From contig NZ_JXQV01000017.1 of assembly GCF_000834635.1 (NCBI RefSeq), positions 32,124 through 96,123 on the forward strand: a stretch of 64,000 nt of DNA, written 5' to 3'. The position numbers and the translations under genes were made by a program. The stretch is from Agrobacterium tumefaciens. GTDB taxonomy: Bacteria > Pseudomonadota > Alphaproteobacteria > Rhizobiales > Rhizobiaceae. Positions 60,184 through 64,000 of this stretch are shown here, in pieces. The notes under the pieces were generated by a model. The model ran no database searches and was not told the origin of the DNA. It worked only from the letters and a program-made list of their open reading frames with translations. Positions within the stretch are counted from its first letter, which is position 1; every line of letters starts with the position of its first letter.

Positions 60184-61689
60184 TTATTTTTTCCCGTTGC
60201 GTGCCTTCGACTTCGCTTCCGTTCCGCCCGTAAAGCCACGCTCGCGTGCCCATATGACTGCTGCAGCGCGCCGATTTACCCCGATTTTTCCGTAAAGGGA
60301 TGCGATATGGTTGCGAATGGTATTCTTGGATAGGTGCAGGCTTTCTCCCATCTCCGCGTCGCTTTGGCCGTTGCAGATCAGCCCGAGTATTTCCCGTTCC
60401 CGATCGCTCAGCTCCATCAGTTGCGCAGTTGGGGGAACCGCTGAACCCTGCTTGAGCGTCGCGAGGCGATCAACGATAGAGCGGCTAAACCAGGAAGTAT
60501 CGGCCATGACGCTCTCGATGGCCTCAACCAGTTGCGCTTCGCTGCGCCTGCGCTCGGTCACGTCCTGAAGAGCCCAGATCACGCATTGCTCATCATTGAT
60601 CTCGACCCGCTCTGCGGAAACGAGGCAATCGGCCATGCCGCCATCCTTCTGCTTCATGCGCAGCGGCTCGTTTCGGATAAAAGTGTTGTCGCGCAGCTTC
60701 TGCTCCAGCGCCCGCCGTGCGGCTATATCTTCCCATAGGTGAAGTTCGCCGGCGGTCCGGCTTACGACCTCCGTCAGGCCGTAGCCTGAGATCTGCAGGA
60801 AAGCGTCGTTCGCCTCCGTGAACACAAAATCGTCTAGCCTTGATATGGCGGCGGGTGCTGGCGAAAGCCGGAACGACTTGGAGAACCGCTCCTCGCTCTG
60901 CCGCAATGCATTCTGTGCTTTTCGACGGGCGTCGAGGTCAGCGAAGGTGAACAGCATGCATGGCTCTTCGACCACAGCAATGGGCTCACCGGCGACGATA
61001 ACAAGCCGATCCCCACCGTCCGGAAGCGGAACAAGCGCCTCTCGGTGGCGGATCACCCGACCCTCGCTGAGCTTGTGCAACGCGTCCTCGCCCGTCTCGC
61101 AGTTTGAGAACAAACAAATGGACTGCACGGTTTTCCCGACGACATCTTCCTTGGCGAATCCCGTCATCTCAAGAAAACCCTGGTTAACGCGAATGAAACG
61201 GTGGTCTTCCAGGCGGCAAATGAGGCCAGGTGCGGGATTTGCATTGAACGAACGTTCGAACCGCTCCTCTGCTTCGAAGCGAGGCGTTTCATCGCGCATG
61301 ATCAGAGCTAGCACATCCGGTTTGTCGCTGGAATCGGCGATGACCATGCTGCGAATGGTGTGAACCCATACCAAATCAAGATCGACTGACGGCGATACCT
61401 CGACCGTGACATCATCGACCGTTTCGCCGGACAAGAGTCGCTCAATCGGATACTGGCCTTCCTCAAGTGGATGATTGTTGCGATACCGCAGCGTGAAGTT
61501 CCGCCGATAGCCCGCAGCGTCCCCGCCAAGATCATCGATCCCGTCCACGCGGTGCATTTCGATTGCGGCAGTATTGGCCCACGCAATGCGCCCATCTTGT
61601 TCGACAAGTATGATGCCGTCACTCAGCCCACCTATGAGCTCCTGCAGGCTAACGCGGTTAATTCGGGGTCGATTGGCAGCTTCACTCAT
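60184..61689 (-). CDS. Multi-PAS LuxR-type transcriptional regulator
   Basis: 501 residues from the ATG at 61687-61689, preceded by GAGAAG. Three PAS-like segments are seen: one near residues 10-130 (LIGGLSDGIILVEQDGRIAW), a second near 145-265 (NPAPGLICRLEDHRFIRVNQ) and a third near 270-390 (FRLSPAPAAISRLDDF). The C-terminus is a LuxR/FixJ HTH (LSDREREILGLICNGQSDAE then LSKNTIRNHIASLYGKIGV). No kinase, receiver or membrane segment is present, so it appears to be a one-component cytosolic sensor-regulator. It lies upstream of the csbD-BON-DUF992 genes on the same strand and may regulate them. Confidence 0.87.
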   Translation of the reverse strand: MSEAANRPRINRVSLQELIGGLSDGIILVEQDGRIAWANTAAIEMHRVDGIDDLGGDAAGYRRNFTLRYRNNHPLEEGQYPIERLLSGETVDDVTVEVSPSVDLDLVWVHTIRSMVIADSSDKPDVLALIMRDETPRFEAEERFERSFNANPAPGLICRLEDHRFIRVNQGFLEMTGFAKEDVVGKTVQSICLFSNCETGEDALHKLSEGRVIRHREALVPLPDGGDRLVIVAGEPIAVVEEPCMLFTFADLDARRKAQNALRQSEERFSKSFRLSPAPAAISRLDDFVFTEANDAFLQISGYGLTEVVSRTAGELHLWEDIAARRALEQKLRDNTFIRNEPLRMKQKDGGMADCLVSAERVEINDEQCVIWALQDVTERRRSEAQLVEAIESVMADTSWFSRSIVDRLATLKQGSAVPPTAQLMELSDREREILGLICNGQSDAEMGESLHLSKNTIRNHIASLYGKIGVNRRAAAVIWARERGFTGGTEAKSKARNGKK

Positions 61690-62392
61690 GTCTCTTCTCA
61701 ATTGTTTTTTCTCGACAAATACGTCGCATCCTTCCTTGAAATGGAAAAGAAGAAACTGCTAATGGTCAATGCCGAACTCAATTTTGTAATCTCTCGAACA
61801 TCAAGATGTACGCCCGTATCTCAATACAAAGATGCCTAGGAGCGCCCGATAAGGTTTTGAGCATCAGCTATGTCCTGTGATTGACACCAAGTCAGATCAA
61901 GGGGATTCAAAATGCCCCGGATTGAGCGCTGCTAGCGAGGTTGGATAATGAATTTTCGTCCTGCTAGGCTTTTACCGAACATTTGCAATCTTTTGCGAAC
62001 GGAGTACGAGAGCGTGATAAGCCTTTAGAAAGATCCTGACAGCCAGAGGCTGGGCCTCTGACGCAAATCGACCTGGGGTATCGCACTGGTATCTACTTGG
62101 CGGAGATCCACTTTAACCGTGTTAGAGAGCTGCATGTAAACGAGTTACCCGAGCCGCGCCGGTCCACGCTTGTCGTGGAACGCGCCTCCCTAGTGGCTAT
62201 GGTCTCGCAGCCACAGACGGCCGCCGACCTTATAGAAGAAGCAGCGCAACAAGCCTCATTTTTCGCTGAAGTCCGGTCTCTGCGACGAGTCTTCTATCAT
62301 TAAAAAGCCAAAGCGAAGGAAGCCTGTCAACTAAGGGCCCCTGGTTCGATACGGTTCAAACCGAATGCACTGGTGTTCCATTAATAACCCCA
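61690..62392. other. Gap without recognised gene
   Basis: About 700 bp between the PAS-LuxR gene and the gsiA-like gene. A plus-strand frame of 68 codons (62097-62303) has plausible composition but no ribosome site or known domain. The region nearest 61690 should hold the PAS-LuxR promoter. No RNA gene was recognised. Confidence 0.5.
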
Positions 62393-64000
62393 TCACGCCA
62401 AGACCGTGTGCCCCGGTGAAATGATACGGTAAACTCTTTCCGGGCTGTTGTATCCCAACGGACGAATTGGGCTTTTCAGTTCATCGATCGCAGCATTGCG
62501 GCGCAAGCCTCGCCGTGCGGGATCAGGTACTGGCACTGCGGCCATCAGTTTCTTGGTATAGGGGTGTTGTGGATTGGCGAAAATCGATGCTCGTGGGCCG
62601 ATTTCTACGATCTCACCAAGATACATGACCGCGACGCGGTGGCTGACGCGTTCCACGACTGCCATATCATGGCTGATGAAAAGGAAGGCGATCTTAAATT
62701 GCTCCTGAAGATCGAGCATTAGGTTGCACACCTGGGCCTTGATCGACACGTCGAGAGCAGAGACGCTTTCATCCGCGATGATGACCTTGGGGTTCAATGC
62801 CAGTGCACGCGCAATAGCGATACGTTGACGCTGCCCGCCGGAAAATTCATGCGGATAACGATCCATCATTGAAGCGGAGAGACCGACGCGTTCCAGCAGA
62901 TCCGCAGCCATCTCTTTGGCTTGGGAATATGGGGCGATGTTGTGTTTGATCATCGGTTCGGCCACCGCATAGCCCACCGTCATTCGCGGATTGAGGCTTG
63001 AGAAGGGGTCCTGAAAGATCATCTGTACGCTTCGGCGCATGTTGCGCAGCGCGACCTGATCGAGCTTTAGAACATCGAAACCATCTAGAGTGACCTCACC
63101 ACTGCGCGGTTCCACCAAGCGGGCAATCGAGCGCCCGGTCGTTGATTTGCCGCAGCCGGACTCGCCCACCAGAGATAGGGTTTCGCCCTGAAACAGGTCA
63201 AAGGAGACATTTTCCACAGCGTGCACAGCACCCGTTGGCCGGCCCAACAACCCTGAACGTATATCAAAACGTGTCACGAGGTTTTTGACCGAAAGAACGG
63301 GCGTCATGCCGCCCTCTACGGTATTGGGTACTTCTTTGGCTTCCGAGATTTCGCCGCTTTCCATGTCCACACGGGGAAAGCGCAAAGGCCACTCATGCCC
63401 CTCCATGGAGCCGAGCTTAGGAACTGCTGCCAGCAAGGCGCGGGTATAGGGATGCTGGCCACGGCGAAAGACATCGGCAGTTTCGCCGGCTTCGACCTGA
63501 TCGCCGCGAAACATTACGATCGTGCGGTCCGCAATTTCGGCAACGACACCCATGTCATGGGTGATGAAGAGAACGGCCATGCCTTCCTCTTCCTGCAGCT
63601 GTTTGATGAGATCGAGGATTTGGCCTTGAATCGTGACATCGAGTGCGGTCGTCGGCTCGTCGGCGATCAGCAGCTTGGGTCTTGATGCCAGCGCCATGGC
63701 GATCATCACCCGCTGCCGCATACCGCCTGAGAATTGGTGCGGGTACTCTTCGAAGCGGCTTTGCGCATTTGGAATGCGAACCTTTTCCAGAAGCCGGATG
63801 GTTTCTGCCCGCGCTTGCGCCTTGTTCATGCCCTTGTGACGGGTCAGCACTTCCGAAATCTGGCGACCAATCGTGAAGACAGGATTGAGCGATGTCATGG
63901 GTTCCTGAAAAATCATCGCCACATCATTGCCACGCACCCCGCGCATTTCTTTTTCGGGAATTGCGAGAATATCTCGTCCACCAAGCAGGACCTTGCCTTC
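62393..64000 (-). CDS. gsiA: GsiA-like dual-domain ABC ATPase (5' end outside window)
   Basis: Minus-strand gene entering from the right edge; the frame is open through 64000, so the start is missing. Two ABC domains are present: the first with [22 protein letters not shown] and [12 protein letters not shown] (its Walker A lies outside), the second with [24 protein letters not shown] and [12 protein letters not shown]. The linker [15 protein letters not shown], the [20 protein letters not shown] block and the ending [12 protein letters not shown] closely follow E. coli GsiA, the glutathione importer ATPase. A GsiB/C/D-type binding protein and permeases would be expected beyond the window. Glutathione is the inferred cargo; other peptides are possible. 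Confidence 0.88.
   Translation of the reverse strand, partial: EGKVLLGGRDILAIPEKEMRGVRGNDVAMIFQEPMTSLNPVFTIGRQISEVLTRHKGMNKAQARAETIRLLEKVRIPNAQSRFEEYPHQFSGGMRQRVMIAMALASRPKLLIADEPTTALDVTIQGQILDLIKQLQEEEGMAVLFITHDMGVVAEIADRTIVMFRGDQVEAGETADVFRRGQHPYTRALLAAVPKLGSMEGHEWPLRFPRVDMESGEISEAKEVPNTVEGGMTPVLSVKNLVTRFDIRSGLLGRPTGAVHAVENVSFDLFQGETLSLVGESGCGKSTTGRSIARLVEPRSGEVTLDGFDVLKLDQVALRNMRRSVQMIFQDPFSSLNPRMTVGYAVAEPMIKHNIAPYSQAKEMAADLLERVGLSASMMDRYPHEFSGGQRQRIAIARALALNPKVIIADESVSALDVSIKAQVCNLMLDLQEQFKIAFLFISHDMAVVERVSHRVAVMYLGEIVEIGPRASIFANPQHPYTKKLMAAVPVPDPARRGLRRNAAIDELKSPIRPLGYNSPERVYRIISPGHTVLA

Noticed and set aside
62097..62303. 68-codon plus-strand frame before the gsiA-like gene
   Set aside because: No ribosome site and no family; recorded only in the gap entry.
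62345..62375. tRNA T-arm-like sequence (GGTTCGATACGGTTCAAACC)
   Set aside because: No acceptor, D-arm or anticodon arm can be folded around it.

Overview
The window looks like a chromosomal or megaplasmid segment of an alphaproteobacterium of the order Hyphomicrobiales, most likely a Rhizobiaceae member (Agrobacterium/Rhizobium) or a close relative. The clues are a DUF992 secreted protein, a TGA-N9-TCA iron-response (RirA-type) box, a very high density of ABC importers with private regulators, and moderately high GC content. No rRNA, tRNA, CRISPR array or intact mobile element was found. Most of the window is catabolic and transport gene clusters. The window cuts a gene at each end (ghrA-like at the left, gsiA-like at the right).

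Left third (1-16.9 kb): a long minus-strand operon encodes a dual-ATPase dipeptide-type ABC importer (ATPase, Tat-exported binding protein, two permeases), an FAD amine oxidase, a GNAT protein, an ArgE-like M20 deacylase and a GhrA-like reductase. A GntR gene lies divergent to it. Two almost identical 28-bp operator candidates in inverted orientation bracket that gntR gene. A plus-strand arm follows: aldehyde dehydrogenase, cupin, Lrp regulator, GNAT paralogue and a second aldehyde dehydrogenase, facing a second FAD oxidase across a strong terminator. The likely joint role is uptake and oxidative breakdown of an amine or amino-acid derivative (amine to aldehyde to acid).

Middle (17-36 kb): an iron-siderophore type ABC importer with an iron box and an intercistronic hairpin; a HAD hydrolase, a hydroxylysine-kinase-like kinase and an AGXT2L-type PLP enzyme; a LysR-controlled four-carbon acid-sugar kinase/PdxA2/TIM-barrel operon; and a second amine-catabolism module (Lrp, aldehyde dehydrogenase, class III transaminase, polar amino acid ABC importer, cupin with an apparent frameshift, DadA-like oxidase).

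36-44 kb is accessory in character: an IS3 remnant, a ~1,420-1,446-residue autotransporter with ~543-bp internal tandem repeats, a G8 tract and a recombinase-like scrap upstream of it, then a DeoR/nudK/DUF4406 nucleotide locus. 44-51.5 kb holds a full Dpp/Opp-type operon ending in an alpha/beta hydrolase, facing a MarR regulator. 51.8-62 kb holds signalling and envelope genes: a GAF-PAS-GGDEF-EAL protein, an HxlR/quinone-oxidoreductase pair, a membrane PAS-GGDEF protein, DUF992, BON and (frameshifted) CsbD genes, and a PAS-LuxR regulator. The right edge is a gsiA-like dual ATPase.
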